From contig JAIQGI010000011.1 of NCBI GenBank assembly GCA_020072565.1, positions 1 through 64,000 of the forward strand: a stretch of DNA of 64,000 bases, in the 5' to 3' direction. Below are positions 52,148 through 60,506 of this stretch, piece by piece. This stretch comes from Terriglobia bacterium. Its GTDB lineage: Bacteria; Acidobacteriota; UBA6911. The first letter of the stretch is position 1, and each line of letters starts with the position of its first letter. Below the pieces are notes generated by a model, which ran no database searches, was not told the DNA's origin, and saw only the letters and a list, made by a program, of their open reading frames with translations. The translations under genes were made by a program, and so were the position numbers.

Positions 52148-53093
52148 ACTTCACCTGCAGTTCCGAATAGTTCTTGTTCCCCAGACCGCGCGTGTGACCG
52201 ATCATGATATAAGGGATCTGTTCTGCTCTTAAGCCCAGAAACGTGGCCCCGAGGGCGTCGATGGCCACAGGATCCACGCCGGCCACGACTGTCTTGAGCA
52301 GCTTGACGTCGTTGAGATTTCCCCCTTGAGGCCCATTCACCATGAGCACCCGGTAGGCATCCAGGATCGTCAGCGTCGGTCGCACAAAGGTCGCCAGATC
52401 CGCGATGCCGACGTCGATATTCTGATGCAATTGGTTTCTTCTCCCCCCGAGAATTCCATACCAGTTCTTCATTCCCATCGTGACGCGAGAGAGATTGTGG
52501 TGTTTCACAATCGGGATATTAATGATCTTGTCAGCCTCGATGATCGGCGTATACACCGGCCAAACCGACAGCAGCTCGCCATTGATGCGGTAATCCCGGA
52601 ACTTGCGTTCCTCGGGAAGGAGTACTGTCGCGCCTGCGGATTCGGCCGCGCTGGCAATGCCGCTGCGCATGAAGCAGCGCCGGGGGTCGTTGCAGGATAC
52701 ATCCGTTACCACCACCTGTTTGGCTCCCGCTTCAAAACACAGCTGAGCAACAGCCTTCACAAGCTCGGGATTTGTGTTCGCCGCCTGCTGAGGGACCCGG
52801 TCCCAACCGATGTTGGGCTTCAGAACCACAACATCGCCTCTGGCGATGAACTTCTGCATCCCGCCGAGGGCCGCCAGCGCGGCCGCCGCCAGACCGCCCG
52901 GCGTGCCGCCCGAAACCACGACCATCTTTGGCAGATCGTTTCCGATATTGACGCGATAGTTTCTTACCTGCGAGGTCGACAGCTCCTGGCCGGGGTGACG
53001 GCTGCGCGAGTGGAGCCAGAAGCCGAGCCCGCATGCGGCAGCTACGCCCGCGCCCACCCGGGATGATCGTTTCAGGAAATCGCGGCGGTCCAT
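52131..53093 (-). CDS. Tat-exported DUF362 protein
   Basis: A 320-residue protein with a twin-arginine signal (MDRRDFLKRSSRVGAGVAAA); start 53093 has AAGGAAG upstream. The DUF362 domain is clear: VVVLKPNIGWDRVPQQAANT, AGAKQVVVTDVSCNDPRRCF, IINIPIVKHHNLSRVTMGMK, NWYGILGGRRNQLHQNIDVG and DALGATFLGLRAEQIPYIMI. DUF362 is often fused to or next to ferredoxins, and its function is unknown. Here it is coupled to a membrane polyferredoxin gene and a lipoprotein gene, and it is exported, so it probably works outside the cytoplasm as a redox or metal-handling partner. This is inference. The MarR-type gene lies upstream on the same strand with a ~295-bp gap. Confidence 0.88.
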   Translation of the reverse strand: MDRRDFLKRSSRVGAGVAAACGLGFWLHSRSRHPGQELSTSQVRNYRVNIGNDLPKMVVVSGGTPGGLAAAALAALGGMQKFIARGDVVVLKPNIGWDRVPQQAANTNPELVKAVAQLCFEAGAKQVVVTDVSCNDPRRCFMRSGIASAAESAGATVLLPEERKFRDYRINGELLSVWPVYTPIIEADKIINIPIVKHHNLSRVTMGMKNWYGILGGRRNQLHQNIDVGIADLATFVRPTLTILDAYRVLMVNGPQGGNLNDVKLLKTVVAGVDPVAIDALGATFLGLRAEQIPYIMIGHTRGLGNKNYSELQVKYVNLE

Positions 53094-53387
53094 ACCATCT
53101 TCCTTCATGTTTCTGGTCGCTCTCGAAAACCGGACGGGGCCGGTGAATCATCCATGCGCACCTGGTCGGAGATTCCCGTGGAGAAAAACGATAGGTTTCG
53201 CCCTGAGTTTCCAGAGTGCCACTGCGGCTTATGCATTGCTCCGAGTTCGGCCCCGGGAACCGACTGGGATCAGGCACGCCCCGAAATGATAGGTAAATGG
53301 CCTGTGATTGTAAACCGCAATTGGGAGGTCAAATGAACGATGCCCGCCGATCGACCGATGTTTACTTCCAAAAACAAGCACTGCCCT

Positions 53388-53990
53388 TCACTGGTTATTC
53401 TTCATCTGTAATTCATCAGACCCTTGGCGCTCCTTCTGGCGCTGGTACAGGCATTGGCGGCTGAGCAGCTTGCGCAGCACGCATTTCTCGCGGAAATAGA
53501 TACCGCACTGCAGGCACATCTGTTCCCCTTCAGCGCTCTGGTTGACGATCTGGGCGGAGAGCCGATCGAGCAGCGCCGCCGCCTGCCGGAGTTCCTCAGG
53601 CTCGAAATCTCCGAAGATCTGCTGCAGCTTGTGCCGCCTGGCGGCGTCGTAAGCGGCCAGCAGACGCCGGCTCGGCTGCGTCAGGGAGAGATGGATCGCG
53701 CGGCGATCGGTTTCGCCTTCACTGCGCCGCAGCAGCATCATCCGCACCAGCTTGTCCACCGCCTTGCTCGCAGCTGCGTTACTGACCCCCAGAAAAGCGG
53801 CCACATCGCCAATCGTCTGCGCTTCGGTCAAGTTCACGAGCTTGAGCAGCTTCAACTGGGAGACGGTGATTTGGTTTTCAGCCACCTCCCGCAGCAACTC
53901 TTCTTCGATCACGTCTGCCAGCGCTGAGGCGAATACGTGGGCACTGCCAAGAAAGTCATCGATCAAATCCGTTGCATGATCCTCAGTCAT
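53388..53990 (-). CDS. MarR-family regulator with C-terminal four-cysteine motif
   Basis: A 200-residue regulator. The winged helix-turn-helix is near residues 43-100, with SQLKLLKLVNLTEAQTIGDV, AAFLGVSNAAASKAVDKLVR and a wing around RSEGETDRRAIHLSLT. After the usual dimerisation helices a tail carries Cys159, Cys162, Cys170 and Cys180 (MCLQCGIYFREKC then VLRKLLSRQC), a CX2CX7CX9C pattern able to bind zinc or an Fe-S cluster. MarR proteins sense phenolics, oxidants or metals and repress nearby genes. The neighbouring operon on the same strand (DUF362, polyferredoxin, lipoprotein) is a plausible target because it is redox-rich. No operator was identified in the 295-bp gap. Confidence 0.85.
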   Translation of the reverse strand: MTEDHATDLIDDFLGSAHVFASALADVIEEELLREVAENQITVSQLKLLKLVNLTEAQTIGDVAAFLGVSNAAASKAVDKLVRMMLLRRSEGETDRRAIHLSLTQPSRRLLAAYDAARRHKLQQIFGDFEPEELRQAAALLDRLSAQIVNQSAEGEQMCLQCGIYFREKCVLRKLLSRQCLYQRQKERQGSDELQMKNNQ

Positions 53991-54372
53991 TCCTCACCTG
54001 TCTCCATCCCCGACCAGGTCAAAAACAATCAATCTAACTCGCTCGGATAATTCCATTTATTCTATCACACGACGATCGCAGCAGACAGTTCTGCCGCAAA
54101 ATGCCTGCGACTCGGACCCAGCGGGTAAAAAGCAGCGCCGAATGACGCGAACAACATGAATGGGGCCTGGAGGAGCGCATGCGCCGCCGCCGCGACAGGG
54201 GCGAAAGCGCTTGCCTGGTATTTCTCCGGCCCCTTCGTCCCTGGCGGTCAAGCAGCGCGAATGTTCCGCGATTACTGCGATCTCAGCACACTTTGCGTTG
54301 AGGTTTTTTGGATGCGGCTCTGCCCTCCGTGCCAATCATCGCCGGTCTTTTTCCCACTGCCCGGCACCGGTT
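53991..54372. other. Intergenic region, degenerate repeat remnant
   Basis: About 380 bp between the MarR-type and glutamine synthetase genes. Short open frames, including one of 92 codons on the minus strand at 54057-54335, lack initiation sites and have no recognisable content. Around 54263-54313 the words CGCGATTACTGCGATCTCAG and CACTTTGCGTTGAGG resemble the degenerate intergenic repeats seen in related genomes, but no second copy is in this window. Confidence 0.4.
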
Positions 54373-55815
54373 CTAGGATCGAAGGACGGTCAGGAATTGG
54401 TCGATCAGACTAGGAGGGAAAACGCCCCCTTGTTCCAAGACCGAACGATGGGCGGCGAGCAGGTCCGCGATCTCGGGGAAGGAGGCCGGAAGCCGATCGC
54501 CGTTTGTGACGGCTCCGGTTTTCGGCGTGACGCTCGAAGAGGATGTGCGTGCCAGCAAAGCGTCCAGGTCGGGAGTCAGGCGTCCGGCAAACATTGCCTG
54601 TGCAACGCCGGCAAGAAGCAGATGAGGATGCGCCGAACCGTCCGGCAGACGAAACTCAATAGTCGGCGGGCTGACCACGCGGCCTTCGGCTGTAGTGGCA
54701 ATGAGAGGCAGCCGCACGAGCGCGTGGCGATCATATGCCCCCCAGGTAATTGCTGTGGGGGCCTCCTTGGCCTGGCTCAGTCGGACAAACGAACCGGCAC
54801 TTCGGTTGCCGAAGGCCATAAGCGCGCTGCCGAACTGTACCAACCCGGCAACAAGCCACTTTCCCGGGGCGCTCAACTGCTCCGCGCCGGATGAACGCCC
54901 GGCATGTTTTCCGTCGACCATGGGCGAGAGATGGAAATGGAGGCCCGATCCCGCGTGCCCCTTGCGCAGAATCGGATCGAAACTGCAGCGCATGCCGTGC
55001 TGATGCACCAGGTTGCGCAGCACCCACTGAGTAAGAGCGACGCTCTCCGCAGCCTGCGGCAGCGGGGTCAGGGCCAATTCCACCTCGTGCTGTTCCCAAA
55101 TCATGTCATCGGCCTCGGTTGCAGCAATATAGCCGACCTCGCTGTGGCCGTATTTGACCCGCACACCGATTTCAGCCAGCGTAACCAGAGCCTGCCGGCG
55201 CAGCGTCTGGCCAAAAACGAAAGGCGAGCTGGCGTGATAGCCGCGCTCGTCGGCGCCATAGATGTCGCTTTCAGACGCATGCTTACCGAGGAAGTACTCC
55301 ACCTCCCCGAGGGCCCAGAGATCGACACCGGTCGTGGCGCGCAAATGCTCGTAACTGCGCCGGAGGATGGCGTCCGGCGATTCGCGTAACGGACCTCCAT
55401 CCTGGCCGAGGTGCAGGCACATCAGCACCAGGGTCGGGCTGGGCGAGAAGGGGTCCAGGAATGCGCTCTCAACGCGGGGCCGGAGCAACATGTCGGAGGT
55501 TCCCTCGCGAATTCCTTTGCCGGCGAACAGGCTGGATCCGTCTGCTCGCTCTCCTCCTTCGAGTATGTCCTGAAGATGCTGCAAATCCCGCGGCACAAAG
55601 TCCAGAGTCTTCAGCCAGCCGTCGCCCCCCACATGCATCAGGCTCACCAGGCGGATGCGCTTTGAGCGAAAAAGCTCGACGAGGTCCTGCGATGTCCACG
55701 CTGCCGGCGGCTTGCCGATGATCCGTTCCAGAGTGCGTGCCGGAAGCGTTCCACCTGAAAACTCTTCACAATCTCCCGTCACCGCCCCCGATGCTTCCTG
55801 GCGAAAATTCCTCAT
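54373..55815 (-). CDS. Glutamine synthetase family protein (divergent)
   Basis: A 480-residue protein. I start at ATG 55815 with GGAGGAG about 9 nt upstream; the frame extends 70 codons further with no site. Glutamine-synthetase landmarks are ADGSSLFAGKGIREGTSDML, WALGEVEYFLG (the ExE metal ligands), KGHAGSGLHFHLSPMVDGK, LSQAKEAPTAITWGAYDRHA and TIEFRLPDGSAHPHLLLAG. The catalytic-domain glutamate in KEAP and the Arg-Asp stretch are present. The usual motif around HEI is preceded by an extra loop (AATEADDMIWEQHEVELAL). This divergence suggests a GlnA-like enzyme, perhaps gamma-glutamyl-polyamine ligase or another amide ligase, rather than the housekeeping enzyme. It is a single gene. Confidence 0.8.
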   Translation of the reverse strand: MRNFRQEASGAVTGDCEEFSGGTLPARTLERIIGKPPAAWTSQDLVELFRSKRIRLVSLMHVGGDGWLKTLDFVPRDLQHLQDILEGGERADGSSLFAGKGIREGTSDMLLRPRVESAFLDPFSPSPTLVLMCLHLGQDGGPLRESPDAILRRSYEHLRATTGVDLWALGEVEYFLGKHASESDIYGADERGYHASSPFVFGQTLRRQALVTLAEIGVRVKYGHSEVGYIAATEADDMIWEQHEVELALTPLPQAAESVALTQWVLRNLVHQHGMRCSFDPILRKGHAGSGLHFHLSPMVDGKHAGRSSGAEQLSAPGKWLVAGLVQFGSALMAFGNRSAGSFVRLSQAKEAPTAITWGAYDRHALVRLPLIATTAEGRVVSPPTIEFRLPDGSAHPHLLLAGVAQAMFAGRLTPDLDALLARTSSSSVTPKTGAVTNGDRLPASFPEIADLLAAHRSVLEQGGVFPPSLIDQFLTVLRS

Positions 55816-56218
55816 TATGATTGCTCCTCCCACAGCCGGTTCTCCTGCCAACAACATGGCGGCGGCCGATCCGGCCGGCTTCAGTCTAGCACGACCGGCG
55901 CGACGCAAGTCAACCCGCGATGCAACGCAGGTGCAGGGAGCCGTCCTAGAACAATTCCGCTCCGACGCCAGGTAGGCAGCGGCATGGGCAGAGGGCAGCG
56001 GGCCATAGGAATTAAGAAGTCTCACAGCAAACTGCCGAATGCATGGTGAATTTCCAGCTTGCTTCTGCAGGCAGACCCGCGCTACAAATGTCCCTACATT
56101 GTCATAGACCCGGGCAGGGTACGAGCATAGGCCTACGAATCGAAAACCCGCGATACTATGCCTTTAACTTTTTCAGGCAAATCCGCGATAAATGCCTCTA
56201 TCAAAGGAGCCGTTTAAT
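55816..56218. other. Intergenic region upstream of the Asp-box protein gene
   Basis: A 403-bp divergent gap. I see no coding frame and no strong promoter consensus. The final bases hold GGAG of the ribosome-binding site of the Asp-box protein gene. Nothing else is identified. Confidence 0.4.
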
Positions 56219-58972
56219 ATGAGAACGCCACGTCTTAAGATCCTCGGCAGCGTGGTAGTGCTTGCGCTGTCGGCACTCCTCCTCGCCTCCGACCTCGGCG
56301 CGCAGGCGCTCACGCCCGATATCCTCAAGGCCTTCGCCTTCCGCAACATCGGGCCGACGCGCCAGAGCGGCCGGTTTGTCGACATAGCGGTCCCCGACCT
56401 CGAACCGGCCACGATCTATGCTGCTGCAGCCTCCGGCGGCCTGTGGAAGTCGATGAACAACGGCACTTCGTGGGAACCGATCTTTGACAATCAGGCGGTT
56501 ATTTCGATCGGCGATGTCGCTGTTGCCCCTTCGGATGCCATGGTCGTTTATGTAGGCAGCGGTGAAGCCACAACCTCCCGCAGCACCTATTGGGGTGACG
56601 GTGTGTACAAGTCCACTGACGCCGGCAAAACATGGACAAATGTGGGGCTCAAGGAAAGCCATCATATCGGCCGCATCATTGTGGACCCGAAAAATCCGGA
56701 TATTGTCTACGTGGCTGCTCTAGGCCACCTCTACTCAGAAAACCCGGAGCGCGGTCTGTACAAGACAACCGATGGCGGCAGGACCTGGACGAAATCGCTC
56801 GACGTCAAGGTGGGCAACCGCTCGATCGGCGTCTGCGATGTCGCCATGGATTCGCGGAATCCCAAGGTGCTCTACGCGGCGTCCTACGACAAGGAGCGCA
56901 AACCCTGGACCTTCAACCTCGGCGGCCCAGGGAGCGGTATCTACAAGACCATCGATGCCGGCGCCACCTGGACGAAGCTGACCAACGGGCTTCCCGGCGG
57001 CATGCTCGGCCGCATCGGGATCGACGTGGCCCGGAACAACCCGGATGTCGTATATGCCGTCATCGAGAACGCCAACAAGCCCGGTATGTCCGACGAAGAA
57101 CGCCTCAAGGAATTGCGCGCAGGCAAGTCAAGCGCCGGGATGATTGGCGGTGAGATATACAGAAGCGACGACGCAGGCAAGGCCTGGCGCAAAGTGAGCC
57201 CCGAGAAACTGCCACCTGGAATTGATTTCGGCGGTCCCGGCTATTATTACTCCCAAATCCGCGTCGATCCGAACGACGTGAACCACGTCTACGTGCTCTC
57301 TGTTGGAGTGTCCCATTCCACGGATGGCGGCAAGACCTGGAGCTCTGCTTTCCGTTTCGGCGGCGACAACCACGGTCTTTGGATCGATCCGGCAAACTCG
57401 AGTCACATGATTCTCGGGTACGACCATGGCATGGGAATCACCTGGGACAGCGGCAAAAATTGGTATCACCCGGACGAACTGCCTCTGGCCCAACTCTACC
57501 AGGTCGGCTACGACATGCAGTACCCTTATAACGTCTATGGCGGAATCCAGGACAACGGCTCCGTGCGCGGACCGAGCTCGAAGCGGGGCACCGCGCCGAT
57601 CGTGTTTGAGGACTGGCAGTCTGTAGGCGGCGGCGACGGATTCTACAACGTGGTCGACCTGGTGACGAATCGTTACCTCTATAACGAATCCCAGTTCGGG
57701 TCGCTGGGCCGGACCGACCTTTATACCGGGGAATCCAGGAACATCACCCCGCGCGACCAGGCCCTCCGCCACAACTGGTCGTCCCCCATCGTCGTTTCGC
57801 CCCACGATCCGGCCGTGATCTATCACGCGGCCAACAAGCTGATGAAATCGACTACCCGCGGGGACACGTGGGTGGAGGCCAGCCCTGATTTGTCAACCAA
57901 TGACGCGAGCAAGATGCCCACCGGCAAGGGCGGCGACGGGAACATCGAGTACTGCACCATCACCGCTCTGGACGAGTCGCCCATTGTCAGGGGCCTGATC
58001 TGGGCCGGCACCGATGACGGCAACGTATGGGTGACCAAGAACGTGGACGACATGAAAGCCTGGACGAAGCTGAATGACAACATCAAGGGCAATCCGGGTT
58101 TCTGGGTCAGCCACATAGTCGCCTCCAGGCACCAGCCGGGCACCGCCTACGTTTCCTACACCGGGCTCCGGAATGACGATTTCAGGCCGTTCATCTATAA
58201 AACCTCCGACTTCGGCCAGACCTGGACATCAGTCGTCGGCAACCTGCCCAACAAATCGGTCAACGTCGTGATCGAGGATCCGAAAAATCCAAACCTGCTT
58301 TTCGCCGGTGTCGATTTCGGCCTCTACGTTACCATCGACGGCGGCAAGACCTGGACGGAGATGAAGGGCTTTCCAACTCAACCCGTGCATGATCTCGAGA
58401 TCCACCCGCGTGAGAACGAACTGATCCTGGCCACACACGGCCGCGGATTCTTCATCGCCGACATCAGCCCTTTCCAGGAACTGGACGCGCAAGTACTGGG
58501 GCAGGACCTATACCTTTTCGATGTCAAGCCCAGGGTAAAATGGGTGACGCGCACGAATCCGGTGTCGGCATCCATCAATTTCAGAGCACCGGGCCAGCCG
58601 AACGGGATGGTCATCAACTATTACCAGAAGGCGCCAGTGTCAGGCGAAGTCACGATCCAGGTTCTTCAGGGATCCCGTGTCGTGTCCGAAACCAAGGGCC
58701 CGAACGCAGCAGGACTGAACCAGGTTATGTGGAACATGCGCAGCACCGAAACCACGCTCGTGCCACCGGCGCAAGGTGGCAGAGGCAGAGGCGCAGGCGG
58801 AGGTTTTGGAGGCGGCGGCCGCGGCGGCGGAGCGGCGCAGGCGATCTCCGCTTTCGGAGGTTCCGTGCCGGCCACTCCCGGGAATTACACCATCGTTGTG
58901 CGCGCCGGCGGCAAGTCACTGATTAAGAAGACCTTCATCTTGGAGGACGCCTGGTTTGACAAGATGTATTAA
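56219..58972 (+). CDS. Exported sortilin/VPS10-like Asp-box (BNR) repeat protein
   Basis: A 917-residue protein from ATG 56219 (GGAG about 9 nt upstream) with a signal peptide (LGSVVVLALSALLLASDLGA). It contains at least nine Asp-box (BNR) motifs, including TDAGKTW, TDGGRTW, DAGATW, DAGKAW, TDGGKTW, DSGKNW, SDFGQTW and IDGGKTW, which mark a sortilin/glycosidase-like beta-propeller of the type seen in exported Acidobacteria and Bacteroidetes proteins. Near residues 849-867 a glycine-rich linker (GRGRGAGGGFGGGGRGGGA) precedes a small C-terminal beta domain. No enzymatic residues are assigned; sialidase-type active-site Arg residues are not evident. It is a single gene. Confidence 0.88.
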   Translation: MRTPRLKILGSVVVLALSALLLASDLGAQALTPDILKAFAFRNIGPTRQSGRFVDIAVPDLEPATIYAAAASGGLWKSMNNGTSWEPIFDNQAVISIGDVAVAPSDAMVVYVGSGEATTSRSTYWGDGVYKSTDAGKTWTNVGLKESHHIGRIIVDPKNPDIVYVAALGHLYSENPERGLYKTTDGGRTWTKSLDVKVGNRSIGVCDVAMDSRNPKVLYAASYDKERKPWTFNLGGPGSGIYKTIDAGATWTKLTNGLPGGMLGRIGIDVARNNPDVVYAVIENANKPGMSDEERLKELRAGKSSAGMIGGEIYRSDDAGKAWRKVSPEKLPPGIDFGGPGYYYSQIRVDPNDVNHVYVLSVGVSHSTDGGKTWSSAFRFGGDNHGLWIDPANSSHMILGYDHGMGITWDSGKNWYHPDELPLAQLYQVGYDMQYPYNVYGGIQDNGSVRGPSSKRGTAPIVFEDWQSVGGGDGFYNVVDLVTNRYLYNESQFGSLGRTDLYTGESRNITPRDQALRHNWSSPIVVSPHDPAVIYHAANKLMKSTTRGDTWVEASPDLSTNDASKMPTGKGGDGNIEYCTITALDESPIVRGLIWAGTDDGNVWVTKNVDDMKAWTKLNDNIKGNPGFWVSHIVASRHQPGTAYVSYTGLRNDDFRPFIYKTSDFGQTWTSVVGNLPNKSVNVVIEDPKNPNLLFAGVDFGLYVTIDGGKTWTEMKGFPTQPVHDLEIHPRENELILATHGRGFFIADISPFQELDAQVLGQDLYLFDVKPRVKWVTRTNPVSASINFRAPGQPNGMVINYYQKAPVSGEVTIQVLQGSRVVSETKGPNAAGLNQVMWNMRSTETTLVPPAQGGRGRGAGGGFGGGGRGGGAAQAISAFGGSVPATPGNYTIVVRAGGKSLIKKTFILEDAWFDKMY

Positions 58973-59023
58973 CCTGAATTATTCATGAAGCGGAACCGCG
59001 CGCCCGTGAAGAGCAACAAAATT

Positions 59024-59105
59024 GGACGCAGATAAACGCAGGCAGGAGCTTTTGCACGCCGACCAGGACCAGACGGTCGGCGTCGGTCAGCGTTTTTCTG
59101 CGTCC
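59024..59105. repeat. Dispersed palindromic repeat, copy B
   Basis: GGACGCAGATAAACGCAGGC opens the element and CGTCAGCGTTTTTCTGCGTCC-like sequence (GTCAGCGTTTTTCTGCGTCC) closes it, so its ends pair. In order and spelling it matches the reverse complement of the element at 13263-13395. The shared words are GGAGCTTTTGC, CACGCCG, ACGGTC and GTCAGCGTTTTT. It lies between the Asp-box protein gene and the response-regulator gene. Confidence 0.75.
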
Positions 59106-59186
59106 AAAACTGCATTTTGGTCGCACATTCATGAACGATCCGGGGTAAACAAACACGAAAATGCCGGGGAAACGGAATGCCCCTAA

Positions 59187-59828
59187 TTACGTCGAGATGT
59201 ATCCGTGCCGCATGGCATACTGCGTGAGTTCGGCTGTCGTCCTGATACCCAGAGCCTGCATGAGGTTGTATTTATGAAACTCTACCGTTTTGGTAGAGAC
59301 CTTGAGAACCGAGGCGATCTCTTTGTTTGAATGGCCCTCCGCCACCAGCTGGAGCACCTCCCGCTGGCGCGGCGTCAGGCGGCTGTGCAACTTCTCGGGG
59401 GAATCGGTGGGCTCGATGAAAGACTCCATCATGTCTTTGGTGACCAGCGGAGTCACGTAGGTGCGGCCTTTCAGCACCTCTTGGATCGCGGTGACCAGCT
59501 CCGAAGCTGCCGAGCGCTTGATCAGGTATCCGGAGGCTCCCACCCGGAACGCTTCCTTGACGTACGCGACATCCCCATGCATGGTGAGGAAGATAATCTT
59601 GGATTGAGGAACCAGCTTCTTCAGCTGGCGCGCGGCCTCAATGCCATTCAACAGAGGCATCGAAATATCCACCATAATGATGTCGGGCTTCAACTGCACG
59701 GCGGCATCGAGCAGAGCACGTCCGTCTTCTACCGTTCCGACCAGGTCGAAGTCAGATTCCAGCAGGCTGCGCAACCCGGCCAGGATCATGGTGTGGTCGT
59801 CTGCCAATAACACGCGTGGGCGATTCAT
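59187..59828 (-). CDS. NarL/FixJ-type response regulator (orphan)
   Basis: A 213-residue two-domain regulator. The receiver has LLADDHTMILAGLRSLL (acidic pair), the phosphoacceptor Asp54 in IIMVDISMPLLNG, Thr in FLTMHGDVAYV and Lys in YLIKRSAASE. The C-terminal LuxR-type helix-turn-helix reads LTPRQREVLQLVAEGHSNKE and VSTKTVEFHKYNLMQAL. Such proteins are usually activated by a histidine kinase encoded next door; none is in this window, so the partner must be elsewhere. It is divergent from the complex I operon, with a 279-bp gap that shows no clear operator. Its regulon cannot be inferred. Confidence 0.92.
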   Translation of the reverse strand: MNRPRVLLADDHTMILAGLRSLLESDFDLVGTVEDGRALLDAAVQLKPDIIMVDISMPLLNGIEAARQLKKLVPQSKIIFLTMHGDVAYVKEAFRVGASGYLIKRSAASELVTAIQEVLKGRTYVTPLVTKDMMESFIEPTDSPEKLHSRLTPRQREVLQLVAEGHSNKEIASVLKVSTKTVEFHKYNLMQALGIRTTAELTQYAMRHGYIST

Positions 59829-60107
59829 CCCTCAGCCCTCCTCGCTCCGACACCGCCCATTTTCGGCCGCCCTTGGCGAACGTGGGGAACAACCGCAAAG
59901 CGCTGGGGCGTTTGTCCCCACTCCCCGTCAGACTACAGGTTAAGATAACATGATCTGACAGGACAAAGAAACTCAGTTTCAATTGATATCCAAGACCGTA
60001 TCAGCCACCCAAGGTATTCCTTAACATCAAGGTACCTGCTATTCTCAGCTAAAGGTAGGTCTGCTCCCGGCGCCGCCATGGCATCGGGAGAAAGGGGGAT
60101 CGTCACC

Positions 60108-60491
60108 TTGGATGCTTCGATGCAGACAGCCCTTTGGCCTCTGATTGCTTATTTCGCCGCTACCGTTGTTTTGGCCGCCGGCATGATCCTGGTTTCATAC
60201 TTCCTGGGCCCCCGTCATCGAGGGAAGGAGACCGGCGAACCCTACGAATCAGGCATTATCTCGACCGGCTCCGCACAGGGCCGCCTGTCCGTGCAGTACT
60301 ACCTGATCGCCATGTTTTTCGTCATCTTCGATCTGGAGGCAGTTTTCATCATCGCCTGGGCCATCGCATTTCGTCAAGTGGGCTGGGCCGGCTATCTCGA
60401 GGTCGCGATTTTCATCGGCATCCTGATCGCGACGCTCGCTTATTTGTGGCGCCTCGGCGCCCTGAACTGGAGCCCCCGCACAAGAACCTAG
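60108..60491 (+). CDS. nuoA: NADH-quinone oxidoreductase subunit A
   Basis: A 127-residue NuoA with three membrane spans. WPLIAYFAATVVLAAGMILV, the matrix loop GPRHRGKETGEPYESGI and FDLEAVFIIAWAIAF are family landmarks; the GEPYESGI loop and FDLE are conserved in complex I. I take TTG at 60108, which has AAGGGGG about 9 nt upstream; the ATG at 60120 is an alternative. It is the first gene of the nuo operon, 16 bp before nuoB. The subunit lies in the membrane arm next to the quinone site. Confidence 0.9.
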   Translation: MDASMQTALWPLIAYFAATVVLAAGMILVSYFLGPRHRGKETGEPYESGIISTGSAQGRLSVQYYLIAMFFVIFDLEAVFIIAWAIAFRQVGWAGYLEVAIFIGILIATLAYLWRLGALNWSPRTRT

Positions 60492-60506
60492 AAAGGAATT
60501 GGCTCT

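Noticed and set aside
54057-54335. Minus-strand frame of 92 codons between the MarR-type and glutamine synthetase genes
   Set aside because: No ribosome-binding site, no domain, and the region contains degenerate repeat words.
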